Positions 18,322 to 28,308 of a stretch of DNA of 64,000 nucleotides are shown here, piece by piece; position 1 is the stretch's first letter; each line of letters starts with the position of its first letter. The translations under genes and the position numbers were made by a program. Under the pieces are notes generated by a model. The model did not search any database. It was not told the origin of the DNA and was given only the letters and a program-made list of their open reading frames with translations. Source of the DNA: Paenibacillus sp. Soil522 (GTDB taxonomy: Bacteria > Bacillota > Bacilli > Paenibacillales > Paenibacillaceae); NCBI RefSeq assembly GCF_001428245.1, contig NZ_LMRV01000055.1, forward strand, positions 1-64,000, written 5' to 3'.

Positions 18322-18876
18322 ATGAACAGAGAATTAGAAGCGTATCCTGCTCTATCAAAGGGCATTGTAATGGGATTTGTTGAAAATTGCTTTTCACTCG
18401 ATTATGAGGTGGATGAAGGGCTGGTCAGCAATATAAGCATCATTCCTACAGTAGGCGAGCAATATGTGGTGATGAAGCTCGATAACGGAAGATGGGAGCT
18501 TGCCGGAGGGACGCTGGAGCCGCAGGAGCACCATATGGATGCACTCGTGCGTGAGGTGAAGGAGGAGCTTGGCGCTGAGCTTGTTTCGTACACGCTGTTC
18601 GGATGCTTTAAATGCCGATCGTTCGCGTCCGAACCTTATAGGCCGCACATTCCGCATCCAAAGTTCGTTAGACTTGTCGGATATGGGGAGGTTCGTCTCG
18701 TTGGAGCTCCGCTTAATCCGCCTGATGGCGAGCAGGTCATTGCCGTTGAAGCCGTGGATATTGACGAGGCTGTGAAACGGTTCGAGGAGATTGGCCGGTT
18801 CGACATTGCCGAGCTTTACAAGCTGGCTCATGAGCTAAGAAGCGAAGCTCGCAATTATTTGCAGAATCAAGTATAA
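18322..18876 (+). CDS. NUDIX hydrolase
   Basis: 184-aa NUDIX hydrolase. The diagnostic box is intact at about residues 62-84: G(TLEPQ)E(HHMDALV)REVKEELGAE fits GX5EX7REUXEEXGU. NUDIX enzymes cleave nucleoside diphosphates linked to another moiety; the substrate cannot be read from sequence. The N-terminal 60 residues and CFKCRSFASEPYRPHIPHP segment are not diagnostic. RBS AAAGGAAG before the ATG at 18322. It stands alone between the small membrane protein and the DinB-like gene. Confidence 0.9.
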   Translation: MNRELEAYPALSKGIVMGFVENCFSLDYEVDEGLVSNISIIPTVGEQYVVMKLDNGRWELAGGTLEPQEHHMDALVREVKEELGAELVSYTLFGCFKCRSFASEPYRPHIPHPKFVRLVGYGEVRLVGAPLNPPDGEQVIAVEAVDIDEAVKRFEEIGRFDIAELYKLAHELRSEARNYLQNQV

Positions 18877-18980
18877 TTGACCGCTCGAAATGTGAATGGT
18901 CTGGTTAGATTTTGCACCAGCATATGGTATGATAGAAGATGTGATTGAAGTTGCAGGACGATTGAACAGGAGGGAACGGA

Positions 18981-19505
18981 ATGGACAAATTACGTTATCC
19001 GATTGGCAGGTACTCGTTCGATGGAATGACTGTTAAGCATCGTGAGCAGTGGATTGCAGATATAGAGAAGCTGCCTGCGCAGCTGAGAGCGGCGCTGGCG
19101 GATTTGGATGCGGAGCAGTTAGATACGTCTTACCGGAGCGGCGGCTGGACCTTGCGCCAGGTTGCGCATCATCTCGCGGATGCTTCAATGAATTGTTTCT
19201 CACGCTTCAAGCTTGCGCTCACGGAGTCCAATCCGACGATCAAGCCTTTTAACGAAGAGCGCTGGGCGGAGACGGCGGACAGTCTGCAAGCTTCTCCAGA
19301 CATCAGTTTAGCGATCGTAGAGGGCATTTATGCGCGATGGGTATTGCTGCTTCGTTCGATGCAGCTTTCTGATTTTGATAAAATGTTCTATCATCCGGAG
19401 AAGGGCAGTCAGATTGGCCTAGCTTATTTTCTAGGATTTGTAGCGTGGCATGGCAAACATCATGTTGCCCAAATTACGAGCTTAAGGGAACGCAAGGATT
19501 GGTAG
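18981..19505 (+). CDS. DinB/YfiT family protein (bacillithiol transferase-like)
   Basis: 174-aa four-helix-bundle protein of the YfiT/BstA group in the DinB superfamily. The N-terminal LRYPIGRYSF is typical of BstA. Metal-binding histidines are visible in RQVAHHLADA (about 54-63) and AWHGKHHVAQI (about 155-165). Members transfer bacillithiol to electrophiles in low-GC Gram-positives; the reaction here is inferred from the family. RBS AGGAGGG before the ATG at 18981. It appears monocistronic and precedes the coaBC leader. Confidence 0.85.
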   Translation: MDKLRYPIGRYSFDGMTVKHREQWIADIEKLPAQLRAALADLDAEQLDTSYRSGGWTLRQVAHHLADASMNCFSRFKLALTESNPTIKPFNEERWAETADSLQASPDISLAIVEGIYARWVLLLRSMQLSDFDKMFYHPEKGSQIGLAYFLGFVAWHGKHHVAQITSLRERKDW

Positions 19506-19605
19506 CTTAAGCAGAGGATTTGGCGGGTGGATGAAAACAGCAGCCTATGTGAAAATATAAGAAATGACAAGCTTGCTGTTCATGATGCGGCTTATTATTT
19601 CATCG

Positions 19606-19652
19606 CGAAACGGGCTGTCGCCGCTATAGGACGGCAACAGCCGTTTACGCTC
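19606..19652 (+). repeat. Long hairpin leader, family B (upstream of coaBC)
   Basis: Outer arms AAACGG(G)CTGT (19608-19618) and ACAGCCGTTT (19637-19646), inner arms GCCG (19620-19623) and CGGC (19632-19635). The whole block CGAAACGGGCT...GCCGTTTACGCT recurs at 46861-46907. The hairpin ends 22 nt before the coaBC start codon; the other copy ends 23 nt before its start. No T-run follows, so it is not a terminator. Likely an mRNA leader element of unknown function. Confidence 0.7.
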
Positions 19653-19668
19653 GACAGGGAGAATCACC

Positions 19669-20883
19669 ATGTTAAAAGGGAAATCGATTATACTCGGCAT
19701 TACAGGCGGAATTGCAGCTTATAAAGGCGCAGCGCTATGCAGCAAGCTGGTGCAGGCGGGCGCGATTGTGCACATTATTATGACGGAATCGGCGACGAGA
19801 TTTATAACGCCGTTGACTTTGCAAACGTTATCGCGAAACCCGGTCTATATCGATACGTTCGATGAGAGAGATCCTGCGGTCGTATCGCATATTCATTTGG
19901 CCGATCATGCGGATTTGATCGTTATCGCTCCGGCAACCGCTAATGCGATTGCAAAGCTTGCCGGAGGCCATGCCGATGATATGCTCAGCACGACGCTGCT
20001 TGCGGCAACTTGTCCGGTATTGGTCGCTCCGGCGATGAATGTACATATGTATGAGCATCCTGCTGTTGTTAATAATCTGGAGCTGCTTGCAGCGCGCGGT
20101 GTTATGTTCGTGGAGCCTGGAACGGGCCAGTTAGCCTGCGGTTATGTCGCTAAGGGACGGCTAGCGGAGCCTGAAGATATCGTACTTGCGATCGAGTCAT
20201 GGTTTGGCAGAGGCGGCAAGCTGAAAGGGAAACGGGTGCTCGTAACCGCAGGAGGTACGATGGAGCGGCTGGATCCGGTAAGATATTTGACGAATGATTC
20301 ATCCGGCAAAATGGGCTTTGCGATAGCGGAGGCGGCACTGTTAATGGGAGCCGATGTAACTTTGGTTGCCGGCCGTACCTCGGTGGCGCCTCCTGCGGGC
20401 GTTAAAGTCATTCGGGTAGAGTCCGCTGAGCAAATGCTGGAAGCAGTGACGGGCATCTATGACGATATGGACATTGTCGTGAAATCGGCCGCTGTTGCAG
20501 ACTATCGGGCTGTGCAGATCAGCGGCCAGAAGCTGAAAAAAAGCGGCGAGAAGCTTGTGCTGGAGCTTGAGCGTACGACGGATATTTTAGAGACGCTTGG
20601 GCAGCGGAAGCAAAATCAATTTCTCGTTGGCTTTGCTGCAGAAACAGAGGATATCGATCATTACGCGATGGACAAGCTGCGCAGGAAGCATTGCGACCTT
20701 ATCGTAGCAAACGATGTAAGCTTGGATGGGGCGGGCTTTAACGGAGATACGAACATCGTTCAAATATTTGGTTCGGAAGGGCTCGTGGAAGCTATGCCGC
20801 TTTTATCCAAGCGCGAGGTTGCGGTTCACTTGCTGGAATTGATTGCAGGAAGGCTTGCCTATTCCGGAGGGAACGGCAAATGA
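19669..20883 (+). CDS. coaBC: Bifunctional phosphopantothenoylcysteine decarboxylase / phosphopantothenate-cysteine ligase
   Basis: 404-aa CoaBC (Dfp) performing steps two and three of coenzyme A synthesis. CoaC half: GITGGIAAYK flavin site, catalytic His in SHIHLADHAD, APATANAIAKL (PASANT variant), APAMNVHMYEHP substrate clamp and the cysteine in GQLACGYVAKGRL. CoaB half from about 185: RVLVTAGGTMERLDPVRYLTND with the family Asn, and the lysines in GQKLKKSGEKL. Start ATG at 19669, RBS AGGGAG. Its stop overlaps the priA start by 4 nt. The coaBC-priA-def-fmt order is standard for Firmicutes. Confidence 0.95.
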   Translation: MLKGKSIILGITGGIAAYKGAALCSKLVQAGAIVHIIMTESATRFITPLTLQTLSRNPVYIDTFDERDPAVVSHIHLADHADLIVIAPATANAIAKLAGGHADDMLSTTLLAATCPVLVAPAMNVHMYEHPAVVNNLELLAARGVMFVEPGTGQLACGYVAKGRLAEPEDIVLAIESWFGRGGKLKGKRVLVTAGGTMERLDPVRYLTNDSSGKMGFAIAEAALLMGADVTLVAGRTSVAPPAGVKVIRVESAEQMLEAVTGIYDDMDIVVKSAAVADYRAVQISGQKLKKSGEKLVLELERTTDILETLGQRKQNQFLVGFAAETEDIDHYAMDKLRRKHCDLIVANDVSLDGAGFNGDTNIVQIFGSEGLVEAMPLLSKREVAVHLLELIAGRLAYSGGNGK

Positions 20884-23372
20884 TTGCTAAAGTAATTGTA
20901 GACGTGCCGAGCCGCCAGACGGATCGGCCGTTTGATTATAAGGTGCCTGCTGGATTTGAAGAATGGATCGAGGTGGGAAGCCGCGTCGGCGTTCCTTTCG
21001 GTGGCCGTGTGCTGCAGGGCTTCGTGACGCAGCTTACTGATACGACGGACATTGACGTCAAGCGGCTCAAGCCCATTTCGGAGCTGCTGGATCACGTTCC
21101 GCCGCTGCTGCCCGATCTTATCGAGCTGGCAAAATGGATGAGCGAGAAATATTGCTGCTCGTGGACGATGGCGCTGCAGGCGATGATACCGGCAGCCTTG
21201 AAGGGGAAGGCCGAGCGGCTTGTCGGCATTCAGGACGAAGAAGCGGCAAGGGAGGATCTTCCTGCGGCAATGACCGAATGGATGGGAACGAGCGGACAGC
21301 TGGTTAAGCTGGAGGTGCTGCTGGAGCGTTTTCCGGAGTATGCGAAGGCAGTGAAGTCCGCTCTTCGCGAAGGTGTGCTGGTCGAGCAAACCTCGATACG
21401 CGACCGTCTTGCTGTACGCAAAGTGCTGACCGTGTTCGTTCCTGAAGACGCGGAGGGCGTTCGCGCCCAAATGGACGCTTTGCCGCCTAGAGCTGCGAAG
21501 CAGCGCGAGGTGCTTGCTTACATGCTGGAGCATGGCGGACCGCTGCCGCTTGGACAGCTGCTCGCTCAGGCGGGCGGCTCAGCGGCCAGCGTTCGCTCGT
21601 TAGCGGAGAAAGGACTGATTGAGCTGCGCGAGGTGGAGCAGCAGCGCGATCCTTATGCGGGCCGGGAGTTCGAAAGAACGACTCCTCTCGAGCTGACTGA
21701 AGGCCAGAGGGATGTATATGCCCGGATCTCCAAGGCTGTTGATGCAGGCGAGCCGCAGACGATGCTGCTGCACGGGGTAACGGGAAGCGGCAAAACGGAG
21801 GTTTATTTGCAATCGATCCAATTTTGCCTGGAGCAGGAGAAGCAAGCGATCGTGCTCGTTCCTGAAATTTCGCTCACGCCTCAAATGGTTGAACGCTTTA
21901 AAGGACGGTTCGGAGATGCGGTTGCGGTGCTGCACAGCAGGCTGTCGAACGGAGAGCGTTACGACGAGTGGCGCAAAATCCGCAGCCGCCAGGTACAGGT
22001 AGCCATTGGAGCGCGTTCGGCTATTTTTGCACCGTTTGAACGTATTGGACTTATTATAATTGATGAAGAGCATGAATCTTCTTATAAACAGGAGGAAAGC
22101 CCAAAGTATCATGCGCGCGATGTGGCGGTAAGAAGAGCGAAGCAGCATGGGGCGGCGGTAGTGCTTGGTTCGGCAACGCCGTCACTGGAGTCCTTCGCGG
22201 CAGCAACCCGTCCGCTCTCGGCACGTGACCAAGGCCGTGAGCCGGCGCTGCTGCCGATGCCGGATCGCGCCCTCGGCAGACCGCTCCCGCCTGTAGCCGT
22301 CATCGATATGCGGGAGGAGCTGAAGGAAGGCAACCGCAGCATGTTCAGCCGCCTGCTGCACAGCTCGCTCGCGGAGCGGCTGGAGCGCGGTGAGCAGTCG
22401 GTGCTGCTGCTAAATCGCCGGGGCTACTCGACCTTCGTCATGTGCCGCTCCTGCGGGTATACGGCCGCTTGCCCGCACTGCGATATCTCGCTTACTTATC
22501 ATCAGAAATCGCGTGCGCTGCGCTGCCACTATTGCGGGCATGCCGAGCAAGCGCCAACTGTGTGCCCGTCCTGCCAAAGCGAGCACATCCGTTATTTCGG
22601 CACCGGCACGCAGCGGGTCGAGGAGGAGCTCTCGAAGCTGTTTCCGGGCATTCGGGTGATCCGAATGGATGTCGATACGACCACGGAGAAAAACTCGCAT
22701 GAGAAGCTGCTCAAGCAGTTCGGAGAACGGAAAGCGGATGTGCTGCTTGGCACTCAAATGGTAGCGAAGGGCCTCGATTTCCCATTCGTTACATTAGTTG
22801 GGGTGATCGCGGCGGACACATCGCTTAATTTGCCTGATTTTCGCGCTGCCGAACGAACGTTTCAACTGCTTACGCAGGTCGCTGGGCGCGCCGGCAGGCA
22901 TCATTTGCCGGGTGAGGTTGTCATACAGACCTATGCGCCCGAGCACTATGCGGTCGTAACGGCGCAGCAGCATGATTACGCTGCTTTCGTCAGCGAAGAG
23001 CTCCGCCATCGCAGTACGATGGGCTATCCGCCGTATTGCAGGCTGATTCTCGTCACGATGTCGCATGAGCAGCTGCCCTTGCTTTCCTCTATCAGCGAGC
23101 AGTTCACTTCAGACCTGCGCGAGCTGGCCGAGAATGATGGTGTATTGCTGCCGCTTAACAGTGGGTTTAGCAGAGCGCTTGAGGTGCTTGGACCAGTCGC
23201 ATCGCCGATTTCGAGAATGAAGGATCGCTACCGTTTTCAATGTGTGATAAAATATCGTGGGAACATCGATGCTTCATCCTTCGTTCGAAAGGCGCTCATT
23301 CCTTATACAGACGGGCCGCCGCAGCGTCAGGTGCAGTTCAGTATTGACGTAGATCCACAAGTTATATTATAA
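20880..23372 (+). CDS. priA: Primosomal protein N' (replication restart helicase PriA)
   Basis: 830-aa 3'-5' helicase that reloads the replisome at stalled forks. The N-terminal 3'BD domain begins with KVIVDVPSRQTDRPFDYKVP. Walker A is LLHGVTGSGKTEVYL (about 296-310), Walker B IIIDEEHESSYKQEESP, and the zinc cysteines are in MCRSCGYTAACPHC, LRCHYCGH and CPSC (about 520-565). Motif V/VI: GTQMVAKGLDFP and QVAGRAGR. Start overlaps the coaBC stop (ATGA). Slightly long for the family because of a loop (TRPLSARDQGREPALLPMPDRALGRPLPP) after motif III. Confidence 0.96.
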   Translation: MIAKVIVDVPSRQTDRPFDYKVPAGFEEWIEVGSRVGVPFGGRVLQGFVTQLTDTTDIDVKRLKPISELLDHVPPLLPDLIELAKWMSEKYCCSWTMALQAMIPAALKGKAERLVGIQDEEAAREDLPAAMTEWMGTSGQLVKLEVLLERFPEYAKAVKSALREGVLVEQTSIRDRLAVRKVLTVFVPEDAEGVRAQMDALPPRAAKQREVLAYMLEHGGPLPLGQLLAQAGGSAASVRSLAEKGLIELREVEQQRDPYAGREFERTTPLELTEGQRDVYARISKAVDAGEPQTMLLHGVTGSGKTEVYLQSIQFCLEQEKQAIVLVPEISLTPQMVERFKGRFGDAVAVLHSRLSNGERYDEWRKIRSRQVQVAIGARSAIFAPFERIGLIIIDEEHESSYKQEESPKYHARDVAVRRAKQHGAAVVLGSATPSLESFAAATRPLSARDQGREPALLPMPDRALGRPLPPVAVIDMREELKEGNRSMFSRLLHSSLAERLERGEQSVLLLNRRGYSTFVMCRSCGYTAACPHCDISLTYHQKSRALRCHYCGHAEQAPTVCPSCQSEHIRYFGTGTQRVEEELSKLFPGIRVIRMDVDTTTEKNSHEKLLKQFGERKADVLLGTQMVAKGLDFPFVTLVGVIAADTSLNLPDFRAAERTFQLLTQVAGRAGRHHLPGEVVIQTYAPEHYAVVTAQQHDYAAFVSEELRHRSTMGYPPYCRLILVTMSHEQLPLLSSISEQFTSDLRELAENDGVLLPLNSGFSRALEVLGPVASPISRMKDRYRFQCVIKYRGNIDASSFVRKALIPYTDGPPQRQVQFSIDVDPQVIL

Positions 23373-23414
23373 ATAGCTATTACTATTTTAATGATCGCAA
23401 AGGAAGGGAATACT

Positions 23415-23900
23415 ATGAGTATCCGTATTATTGTGAAAGAGCCAGATCCGGTATTGCGGGAAGTGGCTAAGGAAGTAACGAAGTTTAATGCAAATTTGCA
23501 AAAGCTGCTTAAAGATATGGCTGATACGATGTATGACGCTGAGGGAGTAGGGCTTGCAGCGCCTCAAATCGGCATTTCAAAGCGGGTTATCGTCGTTGAT
23601 GTAGGCGATGAGAACGGCTTGGTCGAAATGGTTAATCCGGTCATCGTGGAGCAGGAGGGCGAGCAGCTTGGTCCTGAGGGCTGCTTGAGCATTCCTAACC
23701 TGAACGGAGACGTTCTACGCGCAGACCGCATCGTCGTTACAGGCCAAGACAGCAGCGGACAGACGTTTACGGTCGAAGCGAAGGGCTACTTCGCACGTGC
23801 GTTCCAGCATGAGGTTGACCATTTGAACGGCATCTTGTTTACCGATTTGGCGGAGAGCGTCTACGACATTTCGGAAAGAGTCAGAAAAGGCGGCGAATAG
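23415..23900 (+). CDS. def: Peptide deformylase
   Basis: 161-aa metalloenzyme that removes the formyl group from nascent proteins. The three motifs are intact: GVGLAAPQIGI, EGCLSIPN (metal Cys) and HEVDHLNGILF (HEXXH). The ATG at 23415 is chosen since AAGGAAGGG lies 7 nt upstream; an in-frame ATG at 23391 has none. It is 4 nt ahead of fmt, its functional opposite, giving a compact def-fmt-rsmB run. Confidence 0.96.
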   Translation: MSIRIIVKEPDPVLREVAKEVTKFNANLQKLLKDMADTMYDAEGVGLAAPQIGISKRVIVVDVGDENGLVEMVNPVIVEQEGEQLGPEGCLSIPNLNGDVLRADRIVVTGQDSSGQTFTVEAKGYFARAFQHEVDHLNGILFTDLAESVYDISERVRKGGE

Positions 23901-23904
23901 CTTC

Positions 23905-24861
23905 ATGCGTATCGTATTTATGGGAACGCCGGATTTTGCCGTTCCCTCTTTGAAGCTGCTCTTGGAGCAGCATTACAATGTTGTCACTGTCGTAACGCAG
24001 CCAGACCGGCCGAAGGGCCGCAAAAAAACGTTGACGCCGCCGCCTGTAAAGGAAGCGGCGTTGTCGTTCGGGCTGCCTGTGCTGCAGCCTGAGCGGATGC
24101 GCAGCGCAGAAGCCGTTGCAGCGGTTGCAGAGCTGAAGCCGGATCTTATCGTAACGGCTGCTTACGGACAAATTTTGCCGAAAGCGCTGCTTGAGATTCC
24201 GCGTCTTGGCTGCATTAATGTGCATGGCTCCTTGCTGCCGAAATATCGCGGCGGCGCTCCTATACAACGCTCTATCATGAACGGAGAGAGCTCTACAGGC
24301 GTGACGATTATGTATATGGCGGAAGGATTGGACACGGGCGATATGATTAGTGTCGTGGAGCTTCCGATTACTGACGAGGATACGTCGGGAACAATGTTTG
24401 AGAAGCTAAGCAACGCCGGCGCGGAGCTGTTAGGCAAGACATTGCCGGCTATCATTGCCGGCGAGGCGAAAGCAGTGCCGCAGCAAAATGAACATGCGAC
24501 CTATGCGCCAAATTTGACCCGCGAAGACGAGCGTATCGATTGGATGAAGTCTGCGCGTGCTATATTCAATCAGGTGCGGGGCTTGTCTCCAATGGCTGGA
24601 GCCTTCACCTTTCTGAATGGAGAAGTATTTAAGGTATGGCAGTGCGCGGTTCCTTCCGATGCTGCTCCGAAACCGGCTGCGTCAGTGCCTGGAACAGTCA
24701 TAGCGGCAGATCATAACGGCATTCATGTACAGACCGGCGCGGGCGTGCTTGTTCTGCAGGAAATTCAGCCTGCCGGCAAGCGGACGATGAATGCGGCGGA
24801 ATGGCTCAAGGGTGCGCGTCTTGAAATAGGCACGCAGCTCGGTGACGGAGGTGCAGGATGA
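23905..24861 (+). CDS. fmt: Methionyl-tRNA formyltransferase
   Basis: 318-aa enzyme that formylates initiator Met-tRNA using 10-formyl-THF. N-terminal RIVFMGTPDFAVPSL, the THF-binding/catalytic region INVHGSLLPKYRGGAPIQRSIMNGE (Asn-His plus SLLPxxRG) and GVTIMYMAEGLDTGDM (catalytic Asp) are canonical. C-terminal OB-fold domain from about 205. Starts 4 nt after def and overlaps rsmB by 4 nt (ATGA). Confidence 0.96.
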   Translation: MRIVFMGTPDFAVPSLKLLLEQHYNVVTVVTQPDRPKGRKKTLTPPPVKEAALSFGLPVLQPERMRSAEAVAAVAELKPDLIVTAAYGQILPKALLEIPRLGCINVHGSLLPKYRGGAPIQRSIMNGESSTGVTIMYMAEGLDTGDMISVVELPITDEDTSGTMFEKLSNAGAELLGKTLPAIIAGEAKAVPQQNEHATYAPNLTREDERIDWMKSARAIFNQVRGLSPMAGAFTFLNGEVFKVWQCAVPSDAAPKPAASVPGTVIAADHNGIHVQTGAGVLVLQEIQPAGKRTMNAAEWLKGARLEIGTQLGDGGAG

Positions 24862-26387
24862 CGGAAGGCAATCGTAAGCCAAGCGGCAATAGCGGCAATG
24901 GCGGCAATGGCATGAAGAGCAAGCCTAAAGCCCGGCACGGGCATAAACGCCCTGCTAACGGCGGCGGCAAGCCTGCCCAGACTGCCCAGACTGGTCAGCA
25001 GCAACCGGGAACACGCAAGGCCAAATCTCCGCGCGAGCTGGCGATGGATACATTGGTAAAGGTCGCCGGGACCGGCGCTTACAGCAATTTGCAGCTTAAT
25101 CGCACGCTGCAGGATGCAGGTCTGCAGCGCGCGGACGCAGGGCTTGTAACCGAGCTCGTGTACGGTACGATCCAGCGGCAAGCTACGCTTGATTATTGGC
25201 TAAGCCGGTTTGTTTCCAAAGGGTTACATAAGCTAGAGCCTTGGGTTCATCAGCTTCTCAGAATGAGCGCTTACCAGCTGCTCTACTTGGATCGCATCCC
25301 TCCGCATGCAGCGGTGAATGAAGCGGTAACGATCGCGAAGAAGCGCGGACATTCCGGCATTTCCGGCATGGTGAACGGCGTGCTGCGCAGCATCGACCGC
25401 GGCCGCGGAGAGCTGCAGGCTTCCGATATAAAAAATGCCGATCCAATCGTGCAAATCGCGCTGCGTCATTCCTACCCGGAATGGCTCGTAGGCCGCTGGG
25501 TTGCGGCTTACGGCGCGGAGACGGCAGAGGCCATCTGCGCAGCAGGCAACGAGCACCCGCATTCCAGCGTTCGCGTAAATACGCTTAGGGGCAGCCGCGA
25601 GGAGATAATCGGCCTTCTGAAAGCAGCGGGCTACGATGCTGTACCTTCTTTTATCGCGCCCGCCGGCATTGCGATAGACCGTGGAGGCAATCTGGCCGAT
25701 ACGGACGGATTCCGCGAAGGCTTGTGGTCGGTGCAGGATGAGAGCTCTATGTTGGTCGCAGAGGTCGTAGCTCCGAAAGCGGGCATGCAGGTATTGGATT
25801 GCTGCGCGGCACCGGGAGGCAAGAGCACGCATTTGGCCGAGCTGATGGGCGGCAAGGGGAAGGTATGGGCCAATGATTTGCATGCGCACAAGCGCGATTT
25901 GATCGTGACGCAGACCGAGCGTTTGAAGCTTCGCAACGTTGAAGCGATCACCGAGGATGCGCTTAAGCTGGCTGAACGCTTCAAACCGCAATCGATGGAT
26001 GCCGTCCTGCTCGATGCGCCGTGCTCCGGATTCGGCGTTATTAGACGGAAGCCGGAAATCAAATGGACGAAGACAGCGGGTGATGTGTCGGATATTGCAG
26101 CGGTGCAGCAGCAATTGTTAAACGCAGTGTGCGGACTGGTTCGTCCGGGCGGCGTGCTTGTTTACAGCACATGCACAATTGAGAAGGACGAGAATGAGCA
26201 GCAGGTAGCAAGGTTTCTGCAGGAGCATCCTGAATTTGAGCTGGATCGCAATTGGCCGGAGGCCATTGCCTCACAGCTAAGGCAAGCGGGCGTTATCGGC
26301 GAGCATTTTGACGGTCAAGCGCAGCTGCTCCCGCAGCATTTTGACAGCGACGGCTTCTACATTGCTCGGATGGTAAAACGGCCTTAA
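24858..26387 (+). CDS. rsmB: 16S rRNA (cytosine-967-C5)-methyltransferase RsmB
   Basis: 509-aa RsmB/Sun methyltransferase. Residues about 55-190 are the NusB-like RNA-binding domain ([39 protein letters not shown]). The SAM domain has motif [17 protein letters not shown], motif [21 protein letters not shown] with the catalytic PCSG cysteine, and motif [15 protein letters not shown] with the release cysteine. The first 50 residues are a low-complexity Gly/Asn/Lys-rich tail ([22 protein letters not shown]) not usual in RsmB, explaining the length above the usual 430-450. Start overlaps the fmt stop (ATGA). Confidence 0.94.
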   Translation: MTEGNRKPSGNSGNGGNGMKSKPKARHGHKRPANGGGKPAQTAQTGQQQPGTRKAKSPRELAMDTLVKVAGTGAYSNLQLNRTLQDAGLQRADAGLVTELVYGTIQRQATLDYWLSRFVSKGLHKLEPWVHQLLRMSAYQLLYLDRIPPHAAVNEAVTIAKKRGHSGISGMVNGVLRSIDRGRGELQASDIKNADPIVQIALRHSYPEWLVGRWVAAYGAETAEAICAAGNEHPHSSVRVNTLRGSREEIIGLLKAAGYDAVPSFIAPAGIAIDRGGNLADTDGFREGLWSVQDESSMLVAEVVAPKAGMQVLDCCAAPGGKSTHLAELMGGKGKVWANDLHAHKRDLIVTQTERLKLRNVEAITEDALKLAERFKPQSMDAVLLDAPCSGFGVIRRKPEIKWTKTAGDVSDIAAVQQQLLNAVCGLVRPGGVLVYSTCTIEKDENEQQVARFLQEHPEFELDRNWPEAIASQLRQAGVIGEHFDGQAQLLPQHFDSDGFYIARMVKRP

Positions 26388-26487
26388 TCTGCCGTTATGG
26401 CTGAACATGGGCGTTTGTGGTAAAATAAATCGATGGCGGCGAACGAAATGCATTAGCCGCCCTACTTTAAGATACAGGTGTGATGAA

Positions 26488-27534
26488 ATGAAAACATGTA
26501 TATATGACTATACGCTCGAGCAGCTTCAGCAATGGCTGAAAGATAACGGCGAGCCGGCTTTTCGCGGCGGCCAGCTGTTTGATTGGCTGTATGTGAAGCG
26601 GGTAAAGAGCTTTGAAGATATGTCCAACCTCCCGAAGGCGCTGCGCGAGAAGCTGGATGAGCATTTTCAGATTATAACGCTAAGTGAGATTACGAAGTTT
26701 GAATCGAAGGACGGAACCGTTAAGTTTCTGTTCGGCCTTCATGACGCGCATGCGATCGAGACGGTTATTATGCGCCATAACTACGGCAACAGTATTTGCG
26801 TGACGACTCAGGTCGGCTGCCGGATCGGCTGTACGTTTTGCGCTTCGACGCTCGGCGGCTTGAAGCGGAATCTGACTGCGGGCGAGATCGTTGCACAAGT
26901 CGTGACTGCACAGCAGTTGCTCGACGCTACTGGTGAGCGCGTTTCCAGTATCGTTATTATGGGATCGGGCGAGCCTTTCGAGAACTACGACGCAACGATG
27001 ACATTCCTTCGCATCATGATTCATGAGAAGGGGCTGAATATCGGGCAGCGTCACATTACCGTTTCGACGAGCGGCATCGTGCCAAGCATGTATAAGTTCG
27101 CGGAGGAAAACACGCAAATTAACTTGGCCCTGTCGATCCACGCGCCGAATGACGCGCTTCGCTCGAAGCTGATGCCGGTTAACCGCCGGTTCCCATTCGA
27201 TGATGTCATTGCAGCTTGCCATAACTATATCGCGAAGACCGGCCGGAGAATTACGTTTGAGTACGCATTGATCGGCGGAGTGAATGATCAGGTAGAGCAT
27301 GCGCAAGAGCTGGCAGACGTGCTTTCAGGCATGCTGTGCCACGTCAATTTAATTCCTGTAAACCATGTTCCTGAACGGAATTATGTCCGGACACCTCGTG
27401 AAGACATCTTTGAATTTCAACGCGTATTGGAGCGTAATAAAGTGAGCGTAACGATTCGTAGGGAGCAAGGCCATGACATAGCGGCTGCCTGCGGCCAATT
27501 AAGAGCGAAACATATGGATTCTCAGGCGAGGTGA
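26488..27534 (+). CDS. rlmN: Dual-specificity 23S rRNA/tRNA adenine-C2 methyltransferase RlmN
   Basis: 348-aa radical SAM enzyme that methylates A2503 of 23S rRNA and A37 of tRNAs. [14 protein letters not shown] carries the CxxxCxxC Fe-S cluster ligands; the N-terminal accessory domain ([26 protein letters not shown]) and C-terminal methyl-carrier cysteine (AACGQL) are present. Start set at the ATG at 26488 (MKTCIYDY), which aligns with family starts; the RBS is weak (AGGTGTGATG). A longer frame from 26407 is rejected for lack of RBS. It sits upstream of prpC as in Bacillus yloN-prpC. Confidence 0.95.
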   Translation: MKTCIYDYTLEQLQQWLKDNGEPAFRGGQLFDWLYVKRVKSFEDMSNLPKALREKLDEHFQIITLSEITKFESKDGTVKFLFGLHDAHAIETVIMRHNYGNSICVTTQVGCRIGCTFCASTLGGLKRNLTAGEIVAQVVTAQQLLDATGERVSSIVIMGSGEPFENYDATMTFLRIMIHEKGLNIGQRHITVSTSGIVPSMYKFAEENTQINLALSIHAPNDALRSKLMPVNRRFPFDDVIAACHNYIAKTGRRITFEYALIGGVNDQVEHAQELADVLSGMLCHVNLIPVNHVPERNYVRTPREDIFEFQRVLERNKVSVTIRREQGHDIAAACGQLRAKHMDSQAR

Positions 27535-27541
27535 TGACTGA

Positions 27542-28303
27542 TTGTTAACGGCAAACCGCAGTGATATCGGACGGGTTCGTCAGGTTAATGAAGACCAGTC
27601 TTGGGTTAGTCAATTAAATAACGGGATAACGCTCGCCATCGTAGCCGATGGCATGGGCGGGCATCAGGCCGGGGACGTTGCAAGCAAGAAGGCAGTGGAC
27701 GCCTTCCGCAGCATGCTGGAGCAAAGCGCTGTGAAAACAGATTTGTCCCTGCAGGAAGGCAAAATGCTTATCCGGCAAGCAATTACTCAGGCGAATGAGG
27801 CTGTGTTTGAGCTGGCCTCCCGTAACGAGCATTATCATAACATGGGCACTACGATTGTGGCTGCGTTAGTTAAACAAGATAATGCGATTATCGGACATGT
27901 CGGTGACAGCCGCGCTTACAAGATTACCGCAGGCGTCATTACGCAAATAACGACTGATCATACACTCGTAAATGAATTGGTCAAATCCGGACAGCTTAGC
28001 ATGGAAGAGGCCGCTCACCATCCGCGCCGCAACGTGCTTACTCGTGCCGTAGGCACGGATTCGCATGTTGATATCGACGTTCAATCGGTGGAGTGGTCCC
28101 CTCAGGATGTGCTGCTGCTGTGCAGCGATGGGTTATCGAACATGGTGAGTGAGCAGCAAATGCTGCAAACGGTCACTACTGAGCAGCTGGAGCTGGAAGC
28201 TAAAGCTGATCATCTCATTCAGCTTGCGCTGCATGCTGGCGGAGACGACAATATTACGGTCGTTCTCCTGCAAGAAGCAGCTGGTACGAATCGAGAGGGG
28301 TGA
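27542..28303 (+). CDS. prpC: PP2C-type Ser/Thr protein phosphatase PrpC/Stp
   Basis: 253-aa metal-dependent phosphatase that reverses PrkC phosphorylation. Family motifs: SDIGRVRQVNED, VADGMGGHQAGD (metal ligands), MGTTIVAAL, GHVGDSRAY, CSDGLSNMV and GGDDNITVVLL. Translation starts at TTG 27542, with GAGGTGATG upstream. It overlaps the prkC region by a few bases and forms the usual phosphatase-kinase pair. Confidence 0.95.
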   Translation: MLTANRSDIGRVRQVNEDQSWVSQLNNGITLAIVADGMGGHQAGDVASKKAVDAFRSMLEQSAVKTDLSLQEGKMLIRQAITQANEAVFELASRNEHYHNMGTTIVAALVKQDNAIIGHVGDSRAYKITAGVITQITTDHTLVNELVKSGQLSMEEAAHHPRRNVLTRAVGTDSHVDIDVQSVEWSPQDVLLLCSDGLSNMVSEQQMLQTVTTEQLELEAKADHLIQLALHAGGDDNITVVLLQEAAGTNREG

Positions 28304-28308
28304 CAAGG

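Noticed and set aside
20859-21533. 224-codon minus-strand frame overlapping coaBC and priA
   Set aside because: Antisense to two well-supported genes; arginine/histidine-rich shadow composition.
25233-26114. 293-codon minus-strand frame inside rsmB
   Set aside because: Long only because of codon composition on the opposite strand; rsmB motifs fix the true frame.
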